64,000 nucleotides of DNA from Pseudoalteromonas piscicida (GCF_002744175.1 NZ_NKHF01000036.1:20699-84698); one strand, 5' to 3'; shown: positions 54,976-63,999, counted from the stretch's first letter. The notes: generated by a model from the letters alone, not told the origin. Translations and numbers: made by a program.

Positions 54976-56205
54976 TTACTTGGTGTATGCTCTTGGCATA
55001 TCCGAGTCTGTTGTGTATCTGTCTCTTAGTTTGTCGTGGCGTGACTCGGTAGAGACTTCCTCACCATTGATCCAGATTTTATCTATTGTAGTGCTAAATT
55101 CGAAAGGATCCGCACTCCACATCACGATGTCAGCACGCTTACCTTTTGCAATAACACCACCGTCAATGCCAAGTGCTTTTGCAGGGTTAGCGGTAACCGC
55201 CTTAAGTGCGCCTTCATGACTCATGCCATTTGCAACCGCTATACCAGCATCAAAGCGTAACTGGTAAACATTGTGGCTACCATCACCACCGATAGAAAGG
55301 ATGACTTTGACGCCCGCTTTTTCAAGCTTACCTGCATTTTCTAAGTGTGCGTGCATTGAATCAAAGCTGCTAGGTAAGTTTGAAACCGCACTGAGAATAA
55401 CAGGAACATTTGCAGCAGCTAATTCGTCAGCGACTAATACTGCATCATCGGCACCTTGAATAATGAGGTCAAGACCAAACTTGTCTTTTAATTTCAAGAC
55501 TTCAAGGATGTCTGAAGCACGCGATACCGAGGCAATCACAGGCATTTCACCGGCGAGTACTTGTGTTAGCACTTTTTCTTCGGCATTTGGCTTGGTGTCG
55601 TCTTTGTCGCCTTTTTTGCTCAGCTTGTCTTGTTGTGCTTCAAGCTTTTTGACCACATTATCGAGCGCCTTCGCACGTGAGCCTTTACTTTTTGCCCCCA
55701 AATGGACAACCAATGCAGTTTGCTTGTCGGTGACACTGTTAAACTCACCAGATAAGTCTACAACAAACCCTAAGCCTGCAAATTCACTTTTTCCTCCCCA
55801 AGGCGTAACCAAGTTTTGCGTAATACCGCCTTTTCGAGCATATGCAATTAAGCTACTGCGAGGGTTGAAAGCTGTACTGGCGTCGAAGTCAACACCAGCT
55901 TCATCATCACCGGCATCACGAGAAGCAGCAACTGCGCCCACTTCAACTAAACCTAACTGGTTCATCGAGCCAATAAATCCAGGCGTAACCACTTTTCCGC
56001 TGCCATCAATTGTGACATCAGCGGTGACAGTTTCAGGATTAATTGCTTTGATTTTACCGTCTTCGATGATCAGTGTTGCCCCTTCGAGCACACCGTTATC
56101 GGTTGCAGTGTGAATCGTAGTATTAGTGATTGCAGTAATATCAGCAAAAGCAACTGAGTGAGCAAGTATAGCACTAGTGATCATGGTTAATTTCAAGGTT
56201 TTCAT
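54976..56205 (-). CDS. Secreted amidohydrolase-like protein lacking the first metal motif
   Basis: 409 residues with a signal peptide (about 1-21, ending VAFA). The amidohydrolase frame is recognisable: an N-terminal beta-sandwich (ITAITNTTIHTATDNGVLEG), the barrel, and the C-terminal NPAKALGIDGGVIAKGKRADIVMWSADPFEF. At the usual DxHxH position the sequence reads GFIGSMNQLG, so the metal-binding histidines of strand 1 are gone. It may be inactive, or a partner for the following lipoprotein of the same fold that keeps HSH. 12 bp separate the two genes. Confidence 0.85.
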   Translation of the reverse strand: MKTLKLTMITSAILAHSVAFADITAITNTTIHTATDNGVLEGATLIIEDGKIKAINPETVTADVTIDGSGKVVTPGFIGSMNQLGLVEVGAVAASRDAGDDEAGVDFDASTAFNPRSSLIAYARKGGITQNLVTPWGGKSEFAGLGFVVDLSGEFNSVTDKQTALVVHLGAKSKGSRAKALDNVVKKLEAQQDKLSKKGDKDDTKPNAEEKVLTQVLAGEMPVIASVSRASDILEVLKLKDKFGLDLIIQGADDAVLVADELAAANVPVILSAVSNLPSSFDSMHAHLENAGKLEKAGVKVILSIGGDGSHNVYQLRFDAGIAVANGMSHEGALKAVTANPAKALGIDGGVIAKGKRADIVMWSADPFEFSTTIDKIWINGEEVSTESRHDKLRDRYTTDSDMPRAYTK

Positions 56206-56217
56206 CTCATCAACTCC

Positions 56218-57600
56218 TTACTTTTGACCTAACATAAAATCACTAACTGCTTGATATTTTTCATCTTGACGGTCATACACCTTGCCACCATCAACAAATA
56301 CCTGCTCTGCTTGTGAGTACACGCTGAACGGGTTAGTATTCCAAATTACCACATCCGCTTGTTTGCCCTGCTCTAAAGAACCCGTTTTATCTTGGATACC
56401 GAGAGATTTTGCAGCATTGGAGGTGATCCATTTAATAGCATGTTGCTCGTTGATATTAAAACCTGACTGATTTGCGGTATACATAACCTTAGCGGCTTCA
56501 TGATTTAAACGCTGAATTGTGGTATCTGAGTCTGAATGTACAATTGCACACGAGTTCTTCACTGCATCAACAATTGCGACGTTCTCTTGAACCATATCAT
56601 AGGCTTCCATTTTAAAGCCCCACCAATCCGGCCAAAGCGCCGCACAGTTGCCATTTTCAGCTAATAAATCAGCAATCTTGTAGGCTTCGATGCCATGGTG
56701 GAAAGTCCCTGCGTGATAGCCAAACTCTTTCGATAAATCAATCATCATCGCCATTTCTTCGGCTTTATAGCAGTGGTTATGGATCAAGATCTCGCCATCT
56801 AAAACACCACGAAGCGTATCAAATTTAATATCGCGTTTTGGTGCATCTGGATTTAACCCCGCGGCATATTCCGCTTCATACTGTTCCCAAGCGCGCTTGT
56901 ATTCGCTAGCCTCAACCCAAGCTTCACGATACCCCGCCATATTACCCATACGAGTGTAAGGTGCTACGCCCTTTGAGCCGTATACTCGCTTAGGGTTTTC
57001 ACCACAAGCCATTTTAAGGCCATATGGTGCGTCAGGAAACTTCATCGCTTGCATCGTCGGGGCTGGTACGTTCTTTAGCGTTACACCACGACCGCCGAAC
57101 AAGTTTGCCGAGCCTGGCAGAATTTGTAATGTCGTGATCCCACCTTCACGCGCTCGGTTAAAACCGGGATCTTGAGGCCATACTGAGTGCTCTACCCACA
57201 CTTGTGACGTGTTAGGGTTAACCATTTCATTACCGTCACTGTGTGACTCTACGCTTGGACTTGGATAAGCACCTAAGTGAGAGTGAACATCGATAATCCC
57301 AGGTGTTACCCACTTACCTTCCGCATCTATTGTCACGTCAGCAGTCACAGACAAGTCTTTACCTACTTGCTTGATTTTACCATCAACGATAAACACATCT
57401 CCCTGCTCTATCTTGTCACCGGTTCCAGTGAGTACTGTGGCGTTGGTGATGAGAGTGGATTGAGCAGGCACTGCTTTATATGTGCTTGGGTACGGATTCT
57501 TTTCTATTGTTACTTTTTCTTTTTGCGGGCCGTTATCCTGACAACCCAGCAGCGCAGCGGCAATGCCAGCTACAACTATGGAGGGAGCAAATTTATACAT
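56218..57600 (-). CDS. Amidohydrolase-family lipoprotein
   Basis: 460 residues from the ATG at 57600, with AGAGA upstream; an ATG three codons before has no such site. The N-terminus has a lipobox (AAALLGC), so it is anchored in the outer or inner membrane. Metal motifs are intact: DVHSHLG after strand 1, then IHNHCY, FHHGIEAY and HSDSD. The C-terminus has DKTGSLEQGKQADVVIWNTNPFS. It is of the imidazolonepropionase/dipeptidase-like group; substrate unknown, probably a peptide or cyclic amide. Operon with the next gene. Confidence 0.88.
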   Translation of the reverse strand: MYKFAPSIVVAGIAAALLGCQDNGPQKEKVTIEKNPYPSTYKAVPAQSTLITNATVLTGTGDKIEQGDVFIVDGKIKQVGKDLSVTADVTIDAEGKWVTPGIIDVHSHLGAYPSPSVESHSDGNEMVNPNTSQVWVEHSVWPQDPGFNRAREGGITTLQILPGSANLFGGRGVTLKNVPAPTMQAMKFPDAPYGLKMACGENPKRVYGSKGVAPYTRMGNMAGYREAWVEASEYKRAWEQYEAEYAAGLNPDAPKRDIKFDTLRGVLDGEILIHNHCYKAEEMAMMIDLSKEFGYHAGTFHHGIEAYKIADLLAENGNCAALWPDWWGFKMEAYDMVQENVAIVDAVKNSCAIVHSDSDTTIQRLNHEAAKVMYTANQSGFNINEQHAIKWITSNAAKSLGIQDKTGSLEQGKQADVVIWNTNPFSVYSQAEQVFVDGGKVYDRQDEKYQAVSDFMLGQK

Positions 57601-58053
57601 TATTGTCATCTCTATTGTTTTTTTGTGACTTTAACTCATGCATATGCAATTTACGCAATTATGAGCTTCAGTGACAAGTAATTACGACGAACGTCCGCTT
57701 AGTATAACTTAAGTTTCGATCTCTGTGGTCTTTCCCTGTATTTCTAAAGATAAGCGGGAAGTGTAAATTAGCGTCAGTAATGACACGTTTTGACATATTT
57801 GGGCTGGTTGGTAAATAGCTTGCACAGTTTATAAAAACAAGTTGTTAAACAAAGATAAACAAGCAATTTTTTATAAAAAAATTCTCGGTAAATATGACAG
57901 TCGAAACATAATAAGTTGAGTAATTTCATAACGATGAAGATTAAGTACACATCTGACATACTCTATTACATTCGGAATTACTTGGTTTACAGCATTCCCA
58001 AGCATCTTTGGCAATACTAAGTACGTGTCCTAGAGATAGCCAAGGAGCTAACC
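57601..58053. other. Gene-free region upstream of the DUF3718 gene
   Basis: 453 bp, AT-rich, with promoters of the divergent amidohydrolase and DUF3718 genes presumably inside. AAGGAG at the right edge is the ribosome-binding site of the latter. A minus-strand open frame of 61 codons (57774-57959) has no coding character. I see no repeat, RNA gene or clear operator. Confidence 0.5.
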
Positions 58054-58401
58054 ATGAAACTGTTCAATTTACTATGCGCCACTTCATTTTTAATCGCGGG
58101 TAGTGCTACCGCTGCCGAGTTTGTACCAACAGATGATTCAGCTGCAACCAAAGTATGCATGTCGGTTGTAAAAGACAATAAGCTTCATTTACACACTACT
58201 ATTAAGCGTAGTCGCCTAGACAAGCGAGTGATTGAAGATAAACTGCATTGCAATGATATGCCGGTAGGCAAGTTTGCCGCCGCCTATGGATTCAGCAAAG
58301 CCGCTAGGTTTTTAGGGGTTGACCAAGAAATGGAAACAAGTATCAGAGATATCGCAAAAGTCGACGATAGCGAAGCCATTTTCGTTTCGGGTTCAAAATA
58401 A
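58054..58401 (+). CDS. DUF3718 family exported protein
   Basis: 115 residues with a signal peptide (about 1-20, ending GSATA). The mature part has two cysteines (KVCMSVV, KLHCNDMP), probably a disulfide in the periplasm, and the family's LHTTIKRSR and IEDKLHCNDMP segments. Function unknown. AAGGAG precedes the ATG. The stop codon lies in the loop of a small hairpin (58390-58411), and a terminator follows. Confidence 0.82.
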   Translation: MKLFNLLCATSFLIAGSATAAEFVPTDDSAATKVCMSVVKDNKLHLHTTIKRSRLDKRVIEDKLHCNDMPVGKFAAAYGFSKAARFLGVDQEMETSIRDIAKVDDSEAIFVSGSK

Positions 58402-58440
58402 AGTTTGAACCACCCACTTACTTTTCAGATGCAATAAACG

Positions 58441-58476
58441 AGGCGCAGATACCCTGACTGCGCCTTTATCATTTTA
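58441..58476 (+). terminator. Terminator after the DUF3718 gene
   Basis: AGGCGCAG/CTGCGCCT with a 9-nt loop, then TT, a short gap and TTTT. It also serves the convergent DUF445 gene poorly. Confidence 0.65.
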
Positions 58477-58497
58477 TATTGTTATGAGTTACGCTTA

Positions 58498-59190
58498 TCA
58501 GAACAATGCAGCAAACAAGCCAAACAGTCCGCCAAACACGCCTCCCCATACGACTAGCCAACCCAAATGTGTTTTGATCATGTTTTGGATAATCTCTTTC
58601 ACCATTTTCGGGGTTAGCTCATTAAGTCGCTCATCTACTGCTTTTTCAATCGTCTGATGGATGTCATCGCCCAGCAAGCCAGCGCTTAGCGCTTCGCTAA
58701 CGGCCGCATCAAATTCAGGTTGTTCACCAAGCTCCACTATTGCGATGCGCATTTTCTCGATAAATGGCTCCCGCAATGGCTGCACGGCTTCAGTACCACC
58801 AAACATTTGTAACATTGCACCGAACTGAGATGCCTCTATCACGCTGAGTAAACGGTCAAATGCCGGATTTAAATCAACCTTGTTCGCGATTGGTGCCAAG
58901 TCAAATTTTGGATGCTCATTACTTAGAAACTTTTCAAGTTTATCTTTACTGAAAAACTCACTTAAAATTAGCGATCGAATTGATGCTTTAAAAGACTCGA
59001 ACTTAATGGTGATGATCCCAGAGCCATACAAAAATGGGACTTTCTCGAATAACATATGTATCGCTAACCAATTTGTCATCGCCCCCGATAAAGCAAACAA
59101 CCCTATTGAAAACAGAACATCTTGTTGCATCAACAAACCACTGATGGTCATCAGCGCTGCAAGCAAATTGGTAATGATATTTTTATTCAA
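58498..59190 (-). CDS. DUF445 family membrane protein
   Basis: 230 residues with membrane segments at both ends (about 8-55 and 208-229) and a helical middle. ALSGAMTNWLAIHMLFEKVP and SGIITIKFESFKASI are typical of the DUF445/YheB-like family, whose function is unknown. It is shorter than many relatives, which are near 400 residues, but both ends look natural. Convergent with the DUF3718 gene and divergent from the fructosamine-kinase gene. Confidence 0.85.
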   Translation of the reverse strand: MNKNIITNLLAALMTISGLLMQQDVLFSIGLFALSGAMTNWLAIHMLFEKVPFLYGSGIITIKFESFKASIRSLILSEFFSKDKLEKFLSNEHPKFDLAPIANKVDLNPAFDRLLSVIEASQFGAMLQMFGGTEAVQPLREPFIEKMRIAIVELGEQPEFDAAVSEALSAGLLGDDIHQTIEKAVDERLNELTPKMVKEIIQNMIKTHLGWLVVWGGVFGGLFGLFAALF

Positions 59191-59315
59191 TGTACTTCCC
59201 TTGGATAAAATGAGTTACGGGATATTTTATTTTTTTTATAAAAAGGCCTCAAGTATTTGTGATCTTGAGAATTTCAACCATATTTTAGAGTAAGCGAATC
59301 TGTTGGACCTAACTT

Positions 59316-60170
59316 ATGTGGAATAAAGTCAACCAACAAATCTCTGAATCTCTCCATGATGCTTTTGAATTTTCGTCAAAACAGACGCTTAAGAGCTATG
59401 GTTCTAAGAAACTCTATAAGATTGCTGACGAACATCATCAGTTTTTAGTCAAAGTTGCGCCTATTCAAGCTTTGGAGCGCTTTGAATGCGAAGTCAGTAA
59501 TCGAGAAAAGCTGATCCGAGACTCTGACTTTTTAATTGCAGATACCATTACGCTTGGCACCAGCGTCGAGTTTTGTTTTCTAGTACTCGAATGGTTGGAA
59601 CTTGACCATCGCAATGAAAACTGGCTTGAATGCGGTCAAAGCCTGGCAAAAATGCACCAGCGCCATGAGCAAGAAATGTATGGTCTCGAGGAAGATAACT
59701 ATATCCATGAACTTCCGCAACCTAACCAATGGCATAAAAAGTGGGAAACCTTTTTCGCTGAAGAAAGAATAGGTTGGCAACTGCAGTTACTTGCTGAAAA
59801 AGGCATTATTTTGACCGATATCGACGCATTTGTTGAGCAGATAAAACCCCTGCTTCCCCATCATGTTCAGCCATCGCTCGTACACGGTAACTTTTGGCAC
59901 GGCAACATTGGTTTTAGCCATCAAAAACCGGTGCTTTTCTCCCCTGCCTGTTATTACGGCGACCGCGAAGTAGATATCGCAATGGCTTCTTTGTTTGCAC
60001 CACTGCCCGAGGATTTTTATCTAGGTTATGAATCGGTTTATCCCTTAGCTGATAATGCCTCAGAAAGGCTAGATATCTACCGGTTGTATCCGCTGCTTGT
60101 TCAAGCAAACTTATTTGCAGGAAAATACATAAGAGATGCAGCAGAACAGGTGGAATCAATTCTCAAATAA
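59316..60170 (+). CDS. Fructosamine kinase family protein
   Basis: 284 residues of the aminoglycoside/fructosamine-3-kinase fold. The N-lobe has SKKLYKIADEHHQFLVKVAP, and the catalytic loop is SLVHGNFWHGNIGF, where Asn replaces the usual Asp after HG. The metal-binding aspartates are in YYGDREVDIAM. Members deglycate proteins or phosphorylate small ketoamines. The HGN change at the catalytic base position may lower activity, so the role is uncertain. Like E. coli YniA in size. Confidence 0.87.
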   Translation: MWNKVNQQISESLHDAFEFSSKQTLKSYGSKKLYKIADEHHQFLVKVAPIQALERFECEVSNREKLIRDSDFLIADTITLGTSVEFCFLVLEWLELDHRNENWLECGQSLAKMHQRHEQEMYGLEEDNYIHELPQPNQWHKKWETFFAEERIGWQLQLLAEKGIILTDIDAFVEQIKPLLPHHVQPSLVHGNFWHGNIGFSHQKPVLFSPACYYGDREVDIAMASLFAPLPEDFYLGYESVYPLADNASERLDIYRLYPLLVQANLFAGKYIRDAAEQVESILK

Positions 60171-60240
60171 TTGCCATATTTCCGTCACAATGGACTATAG
60201 TTAAAAGGTGTAAATTTTGGCCAATGTGTGTGGAGGGCCA

Positions 60241-60444
60241 ATGAAAAACCTATATCAACAACGTATCGAATGCCCGCACTGTGGACACCATATTTTCATA
60301 AGCTTAGATACCAGCGAGGGCGATCAAGACTACTATGAAGACTGTGCTGCATGTTGCTGCCCAATCCATCTAAATATGCATTTAGATCATCTTCACAATA
60401 AACTTGAGCTTAGGGTCGACAGCGATGACGAACAGGTATTTTAG
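60241..60444 (+). CDS. CPXCG-motif cysteine-rich protein
   Basis: 67 residues from the ATG at 60241, set by GGAGG five bases before it. The motif ECPHCGHHIFISLD and the second cluster EDCAACCCPIHLN form a likely zinc site. This family is common in marine gammaproteobacteria; function unknown. The C-terminus is acidic (VDSDDEQVF). Confidence 0.85.
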   Translation: MKNLYQQRIECPHCGHHIFISLDTSEGDQDYYEDCAACCCPIHLNMHLDHLHNKLELRVDSDDEQVF

Positions 60445-60450
60445 CTAACC

Positions 60451-60486
60451 TCGTATAACTTGATGTTTACACAGCAAGTTATACGA
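60451..60486 (+). terminator. Hairpin after the CPXCG gene
   Basis: TCGTATAACTTG at 60451-60462 pairs perfectly with 60475-60486 across a 12-nt loop. No T tract follows, so it may instead be a stabilising 3' structure. Confidence 0.4.
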
Positions 60487-60586
60487 ATTTGCTTGATCCT
60501 ACGCGTGATATTGAGATGAAAAGCGTTGTCCCACATAAAAAACAAGTGCGGGGAGCAGTTCTGCCCATATAGCGCTGCTCGAAATA

Positions 60587-61228
60587 CTAGCTTTTGTCTA
60601 CCAATGATTGTCTTTTCATATAGTTTTCTACGGTATTAATTATCGTGTAGGTTTGTTGGTCAATCTCAATGTTTACGCTATCGCCTACTTTTATGTGGCC
60701 TAAATTGGTCAGAGACAAGGTTTCTGGGATCAGATGCAACCAGAAACCACGGTGATCAAGCTCTCCTACCGTTAGACTCGCGCCATTTACCGCAATGAAA
60801 CCTTTATACATCACGTATTTTTGCCACCCTTCGGACAACTCTACATGCATTTTTACGTTTGCTTCATTGCGGCAAATTTCGCTGATGTACGCCTTAGTTT
60901 GAATATGACCAGAAATAATGTGACCACCAAGCTCAGTACCAAAGGTCATTGAGCGCTCAAAATTAACCTGAGTTCCTCTTTTTACTTCACCTAAGTTAGT
61001 TAGTTTTAAGGTTTCATCTATCACATCAAAACAAACTTGACCTACAACATCGTTGTCTGGCTGTTCAAAACTCACCACTGTGAGGCAACAACCATTGATA
61101 GCGATACTTGCGCCCAACGTAAGCTTATCTAAATATTCACTACCTACTGAGATCACTAACCTCAAGATGTTGTCGACCTGTTTTGCTGACACTACCGTTG
61201 CTTTTGTTTGAACAATTCCAGTAAACAT
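60587..61228 (-). CDS. ribE: Riboflavin synthase alpha chain
   Basis: 213 residues (E. coli 213). Two tandem lumazine-binding domains, the first starting MFTGIVQTKATV and the second at about 98 with GGHIISGHIQTKA. The conserved INGCCLTV and VNGASLTV segments are in the two halves. It makes riboflavin from lumazine. No other riboflavin gene is nearby. Divergent from the mdtK-type gene, as in E. coli. I see no FMN riboswitch in the 65 bp of leader. Confidence 0.97.
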   Translation of the reverse strand: MFTGIVQTKATVVSAKQVDNILRLVISVGSEYLDKLTLGASIAINGCCLTVVSFEQPDNDVVGQVCFDVIDETLKLTNLGEVKRGTQVNFERSMTFGTELGGHIISGHIQTKAYISEICRNEANVKMHVELSEGWQKYVMYKGFIAVNGASLTVGELDHRGFWLHLIPETLSLTNLGHIKVGDSVNIEIDQQTYTIINTVENYMKRQSLVDKS

Positions 61229-61401
61229 AACTATCCTCGTGAATTAACTAGGGAGATTGTAACGAAATCAACTAAAAAGGTGTACTCAATAAAATGATAA
61301 CCCTTTTGGCATACAAATATTTGCCTCAACTAAACGCAAATTTGCTAAAAACAAACGGCTCAAATAAACTGTCGTTTTTACGCCTTAAGCAGTATCGCAT
61401 C

Positions 61402-62760
61402 ATGAATTTCTCTACTTGGGAGGCTCGGCGCTTATTACAGTTAGCCATCCCCGTTTTTCTAGCACAAGTCACCTTAGTCTTAATGACGGTCGTGGACACA
61501 ATGATGGCCGGACAAGTAAGCGCGGAAGATTTGGCCGCGCTCTCTATCGCAACCGGTGTATGGAACCCGTTGATTTTCAGTTTACAAGGTATTTTGCTTG
61601 CACTCACAAGTATCGTGGCACACTGTCACGGTGCTAAAGATAGCAGTGGCATTACAAAGTTTTTCCAGCAAAGCTTATATTTATCCTTAGCGCTGTTTTC
61701 CATTGGGCTGATCCTTGCAAACTTTACGTCGCTGGTGTTCGCCAATATTGGCGCCAGCAACAATGTGCAATTCCTCGCTCAGGGCTATATAGACTTTGTT
61801 AAGTGGGGACTACTGGGTTTTCTTATTTTTACGGTATACCGAAATGTCACTGAGGGGGTAGGTCAAACCAAACCCGCTTTTTATATTAGCATTGTCGGCC
61901 TTTGCATTAATGTTATTGCTAACTACATTTTTATTTATGGTAAGTTTGGAGCCCCAGCGCTTGGTAGTGCTGGGTGTGGCTTGGCAACATCAATTGTGTT
62001 GTGGTCGATGGCAGTCGCCCAGTGGATATATAGCTTAAAAAGCAAGCATGTTGATGGTAAAGCGTTAATCAGCAACTTTACCAAACCAAGCTTATCTATG
62101 ATGAAATACATCGCCACATTAGGTTTCCCGATCGCCTTGGCGACATTTTTTGAAGTCACGCTATTTGCCTGCATCCCTTTATTTATCGCTGACTTAGGGC
62201 CAGTTTCTGTTTCGGGACACCAAATTGCGGCTAGTGTGACGACTATGTTATTTATGATGCCGCTTAGCTTATCAATGGCTATCGCTATTAGGATTGGTAA
62301 CCTTACAGGACAAGGTGCGGTTGATCAACTTAAGCTCTCTGTGCGCACGGCGTTTATTTTAGCAAACTTGATTGCACTTTTTGTGGCGTCTATTACGTAT
62401 ATAGGTAGAGATGAAATTGCATGGCTGTATACGAACAACAAAGAAGTCGCAGCACTTGCCACCAGCATAATGGTACTGGCTTGTCTTTATCAGTTACCAG
62501 ATGCATTGCAAGTTTCGGCAAACGGCGTGCTACGAGGACTAAAATATACCAAACCAATATCTTGGGTGACCTTTGTATCCTATTGGCTAATTGGTTTTTC
62601 ATTAGGCTATGTGCTTGCAAAGACTGACTGGATCACAACAGCCATGGGACCACAAGGATTTTGGGTTGGTATTATTATCGGGTTAAGTACCGCTGCATTG
62701 TTACTCGTTACTTGCGTAAATAAAAGGGTGAACTTTGAAATTAATCAGGCAACTCGCTAA
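61402..62760 (+). CDS. mdtK: MATE-family multidrug exporter (MdtK/NorM type)
   Basis: 452 residues from the ATG at 61402 (MNFSTWEARRLLQLAIPVFLAQ), which aligns with E. coli MdtK; upstream frame is open but without family similarity. Twelve membrane segments. VDTMMAGQVSAEDLAALSIATGVWNP and PLSLSMAIAIRIGN are typical. It exports cationic drugs in exchange for sodium or protons. Its last 26 bp overlap the DUF3080 gene. Confidence 0.94.
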   Translation: MNFSTWEARRLLQLAIPVFLAQVTLVLMTVVDTMMAGQVSAEDLAALSIATGVWNPLIFSLQGILLALTSIVAHCHGAKDSSGITKFFQQSLYLSLALFSIGLILANFTSLVFANIGASNNVQFLAQGYIDFVKWGLLGFLIFTVYRNVTEGVGQTKPAFYISIVGLCINVIANYIFIYGKFGAPALGSAGCGLATSIVLWSMAVAQWIYSLKSKHVDGKALISNFTKPSLSMMKYIATLGFPIALATFFEVTLFACIPLFIADLGPVSVSGHQIAASVTTMLFMMPLSLSMAIAIRIGNLTGQGAVDQLKLSVRTAFILANLIALFVASITYIGRDEIAWLYTNNKEVAALATSIMVLACLYQLPDALQVSANGVLRGLKYTKPISWVTFVSYWLIGFSLGYVLAKTDWITTAMGPQGFWVGIIIGLSTAALLLVTCVNKRVNFEINQATR

Positions 62761-63729
62761 CTTTGTCACTGTATTTTTTTTAGGCGGCTGTGGTCAACAG
62801 CGACCGACCTGTTTGCTGAATACCAACAGCGCCTAGCAACCGCCAGTGGCAGTGAAATAGTCAAACTTGCACCACTAAAAAACAGTAAAATCGAAAAGAT
62901 CTCAAAGCCACAAAGTAATTTGTCAATTTCAATTCTTGATATTGCACAAACAGGCCATTGTAAAGTGACCCAGCTGATTGCAGCGCAGAACAACCAGCTT
63001 GGCAAAGTGAGCTACCCTAGTGAACGATTGAAATATGCCGTTGAGTTTATAAAAAGCGCGCCGCAGTGTATTAATAGCGCAGAAACAAAAGACGAACTAA
63101 AACAAATCTTAACCGAAGCGGTTTTAGAAAAGCGTCATCAACTGCCGTGGTACTTTCTCCATATGATGACATTTGAAAAAGAACTGTCTAACTTAGGCAT
63201 GTTAACCACTGAGGAAGTACCGCTTGAGGCACCCGCAATAAAAGGAAAGTCACTAGAAGCAGTTAACATACTCGCTGACTTTGCCAACAATATTCACTCC
63301 CCTGAAAAAATTTCAACTGCTACATTAACCCCAGCTCTAGCCATCTTGTCAAAACGCTATATTTCTTCGTTGCTGACCAGTGTACGTAAACAAACCATGC
63401 TTAATAATGCAACAACACAACAGCTTGAACAGTTAGTTCTCAAAGAGAATATGTGTCGAGATGGAGGCAATAGAAAACAAGCGAATATTGTGAGTAATGT
63501 TTTCACTAAGTATTACCTCTCCCAACTACAGCCATACCAAGCCATGCTGACCGCTTCAATGGAAGAATTAATCCAAGGTTGGCAACCTATTCACCAGCTT
63601 TATCAAGAGCATAGTATTACTGACCCCCTGACTCTTCATGAGCACCTAGATAATTTAAAACGTTCAGCCAAAAACCACGTTAAGTGGTGGCAAAACTTCT
63701 ATGATTTGTGCGAAATAACTCCACTATGA
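62735..63729 (+). pseudogene. DUF3080 lipoprotein gene, interrupted by a frameshift
   Basis: A TTG at 62735, with AAGGG before it, starts a lipoprotein signal (MKLIRQLANFVTVFFLGGC) that then runs into stop codon TAG after RPTCLLNTNSA. One base short of that point, the +2 frame reads LFAEYQQRLATASGSEIVK and continues to the stop at 63727-63729. Joining the frames at about 62801-62808 gives 331 residues, the usual length of DUF3080 lipoproteins. So one base is missing. If the loss is a sequencing error, the gene is intact. The function of the family is unknown. The reading frame listed from 62920 has no real start. Confidence 0.82.
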
Positions 63730-63770
63730 GCAAAAAAAAGGCAAACAATCATAAAATTACACAAAGCAGC

Positions 63771-63799
63771 TTGATCCATCAGCCCAGTCACTATATATT
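63771..63799 (+). promoter_or_regulatory. Promoter of the tRNA-Val pair
   Basis: TTGATC (63771-63776) and TATATT (63794-63799) with a 17-bp spacer, then a GC-rich discriminator (ACAACGCG), about 36 bp before the first tRNA. Confidence 0.6.
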
Positions 63800-63835
63800 A
63801 CAACGCGTTGACAGGCACTCAGCCTTGAACTTAGT

Positions 63836-63912
63836 ACGACCGTAGCTCAGTTGGTTAGAGCACTACCTTGACATGGTAGGGGTCGGTGGTTCGAATCCAC
63901 TCGGTCGTACCA
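63836..63912 (+). tRNA. tRNA-Val (anticodon GAC)
   Basis: 77 bp with CCA encoded. Acceptor ACGACCG pairs with CGGTCGT, the anticodon loop is TTGACAT with GAC, and the T loop TTCGAAT is present. Confidence 0.97.
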
Positions 63913-63922
63913 ATCAAATTAT

Positions 63923-63999
63923 ACAACCGTAGCTCAGTTGGTTAGAGCACTACCTTGACATGGTAGGGGTCGGTGGTTCGAATCCACTCGGTTGTACCA
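63923..63999 (+). tRNA. tRNA-Val (anticodon GAC), second copy
   Basis: 77 bp, identical to the first copy except for acceptor position pairs: ACAACCG pairs with CGGTTGT. The 10-bp spacer shows co-transcription. CCA is encoded. The sequence ends one base later. Confidence 0.97.

Noticed and set aside
57774..57959. 61-codon minus-strand frame in the gap before the DUF3718 gene
   Set aside because: AT-rich, Cys/Phe/Leu-heavy translation with no start signal; background.
61229..61401. FMN riboswitch upstream of ribE
   Set aside because: The leader is too short and has none of the conserved FMN-riboswitch blocks; in relatives the riboswitch is usually at ribB.
62774..62781. The T run in the DUF3080 signal sequence as the place of the frameshift
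   Set aside because: Shifting there would destroy the lipobox LGGC and give FRRLWSTAT, so the missing base must lie after it.
62920..63729. A separate 269-residue gene starting at 62920
   Set aside because: It is the in-frame body of the DUF3080 gene; upstream codons in the same frame continue the protein and the TTG has no ribosome-binding site.
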